6,483 nt of DNA from positions 1 to 6,483 of the forward strand of contig JAPOXB010000071.1 of NCBI GenBank assembly GCA_026707335.1. Direction: 5' to 3'. A program made the translations under genes and the position numbers. Below, one piece after another: positions 5,442 to 6,483 of this stretch (positions within the stretch are counted from its first letter, which is position 1; every line of letters begins with the position of its first letter). The DNA is from Chloroflexota bacterium (GTDB taxonomy: Bacteria > Chloroflexota > Dehalococcoidia > Bin125). The notes below the pieces were generated by a model. That model was not told the origin of the DNA. It saw only the letters and a program-made list of their open reading frames with translations, and made no database searches.

Positions 5442-6483
5442 ATGCCCCCGGCCCAACCGACGCGCATCGTCCTGATCGGCTTCAGCGCCACCGGCAAGTC
5501 GTCCGTCGCGCGCGCCCTCGCGGACCGGCTGGGCTGGACGGCGCTCGACACGGACGACCTAATCGAGCAACGCGCCGGCCGCAGCGTGCCCGACATCTTC
5601 GCGCAGGACGGCGAGGCCGCCTTCCGCGCCCTGGAGCGCGACGCCGCCCGGCAGGCCGCCTCCCGGGAGCGGGCCGTGATCGCGACCGGCGGCGGCCTGT
5701 GGCTCGACGCCGCCAACCGCGAAGTCCTCTGCGACGGCGGCTTCGTCGTCGCGCTGGAGGCCCGACCCGGCACGATCGTCGCCCGCCACGCCCCCGCCGA
5801 ATCGGCCCGCGCCGACGCCCGGCCGCTGCTCGCCGGCGGGGAGCGCCTCGAGACCGTGCGTCGCCTCAAGGCCGCCCGCCAGTCGCACTATGCCCTCGCC
5901 GACGCGACGGTCCACACCGACACGGCCTCCGTCGAGCAGGTCGTCGACCAGATCGCCGCCGCCTTCGAGCGCGATGGGCCGGCTGCCGTCGCCTCCGCGG
6001 AGCGCCGCCGCGACCTCGTGCGGGGGCCGGCCACCGCCGAGCCGGAGGCCCCCTCGCCCGCCGCAGACGCCGCCCTGGCCGCCGTCGTGCGCACCCGTCC
6101 GGCCGCGGCCGACTATCCGGTCTACTGCGCCTGGGGCCTGCTGGAGCGGCTGCCCGAGATCCTCGACGCGGTCGCGCCCAGGGCCGGGCGCGTCTTCCTC
6201 GTCTGCGACGCCGCCATCCAGGCGCTCTACGGGGAGGCGGTCGCCTCGGCCCTGACGGCCGCCGGCCGCCGCTGCGAAGCGACGACCGTACCCGGCGGCG
6301 AAACCAGCAAAAACCCCGCGCAACTCCAGGCCCTGTTCGACTGGCTGGCCGTGTCCCGCGCCGAGCGCGGCGACGTCGTGCTGGCCCTGGGCGGCGGCGT
6401 GGTCACCGACTTGGCCGGCACGGCCGCCGCGACCTACCTGCGCGGGATGCCGCTCGTGCACGCCCCCACGACGCTGCTCGGCA
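5442..6483 (+). CDS. aroKB: Bifunctional shikimate kinase / 3-dehydroquinate synthase, 3' truncated by window edge
   Basis: One uninterrupted frame runs from ATG 5442 to the window end (347 codons). Residues 1-178 are shikimate kinase, which phosphorylates shikimate (step 5): Walker A GFSATGKSS (13-21), DTDD (36-39) with substrate-binding Asp38, Arg62 in GEAAFR, GGG (83-85), lid Arg127 in RPLLAG, and Arg146 near the domain end. A linker rich in Ala, Pro and Glu spans about 179-222. From about 225 a 3-dehydroquinate synthase domain (step 2, NAD+ and metal dependent) begins: YPVYCAWGLLERL, then PGGETSK, LALGGGVVTDLAG (314-326), AATYLRG, and PTTLLG at the edge. The metal ligands and C-terminal domain lie beyond the window. 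The usual GGGVVGD reads GGGVVTD. The start lies 5 nt after aroC with no clear Shine-Dalgarno, suggesting coupling. The two activities are not consecutive pathway steps. Confidence 0.95.
   Translation, partial: MPPAQPTRIVLIGFSATGKSSVARALADRLGWTALDTDDLIEQRAGRSVPDIFAQDGEAAFRALERDAARQAASRERAVIATGGGLWLDAANREVLCDGGFVVALEARPGTIVARHAPAESARADARPLLAGGERLETVRRLKAARQSHYALADATVHTDTASVEQVVDQIAAAFERDGPAAVASAERRRDLVRGPATAEPEAPSPAADAALAAVVRTRPAAADYPVYCAWGLLERLPEILDAVAPRAGRVFLVCDAAIQALYGEAVASALTAAGRRCEATTVPGGETSKNPAQLQALFDWLAVSRAERGDVVLALGGGVVTDLAGTAAATYLRGMPLVHAPTTLLG

Noticed and set aside
5559..6461. 300-codon minus-strand frame opposite aroKB
   Set aside because: It is an antisense shadow of the AroK and AroB motifs.

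Overview
The window is very GC-rich (third codon positions are almost all G or C). It carries seven genes, all on the plus strand and tightly packed: the 3' end of alaS, then ruvX, mltG, aroE, an unrecognised single-span membrane protein, aroC, and the 5' part of an aroK-aroB fusion. The order alaS-ruvX-mltG-aroE-(variable gene)-aroC-aroK-aroB is a known arrangement in Actinomycetota; Mycobacterium and Streptomyces keep it in outline. Similar blocks are, as far as I recall, found in high-GC Chloroflexota. The fused AroKB and the Chloroflexota-like C-terminus of MltG make me lean toward a high-GC Chloroflexota bacterium, with a deep-branching actinobacterium as the alternative. The sequence alone does not settle this. 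The content is ordinary chromosomal housekeeping, with no sign of a mobile element, phage, CRISPR array or RNA gene.

Layout. Positions 1-743 are the C-terminal quarter of alanyl-tRNA synthetase. A hairpin over its stop codon and a -10-like box downstream suggest a transcription-unit boundary before ruvX. RuvX and mltG overlap by ATGA. A 46-nt purine-rich gap with a strong Shine-Dalgarno leads to aroE. Between aroE and the next gene lies a tandem 28-bp duplication of a ribosome-binding-site/start-codon unit. The next gene encodes an N-terminally anchored protein of unknown function. A GC hairpin near its end and a -10-like box directly abutting the aroC ATG suggest a second promoter and a leaderless aroC transcript. 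AroKB starts 5 nt after the aroC stop and runs off the window.

Function. AroB (step 2), AroE (step 4), AroK (step 5) and AroC (step 7) belong to the shikimate pathway leading to chorismate. The genes for steps 1, 3 and 6 are not in view. AlaS, RuvX and MltG serve translation, RNA/DNA processing and peptidoglycan synthesis.

I did not find a convincing new multi-gene system. The points most worth a second look are the duplicated start-region repeat with its coupled mini-ORFs, the unknown membrane-anchored protein inside the aro cluster, the apparent loss of a catalytic Asp in RuvX, and unusual substitutions in AroE and the AroB half of AroKB.
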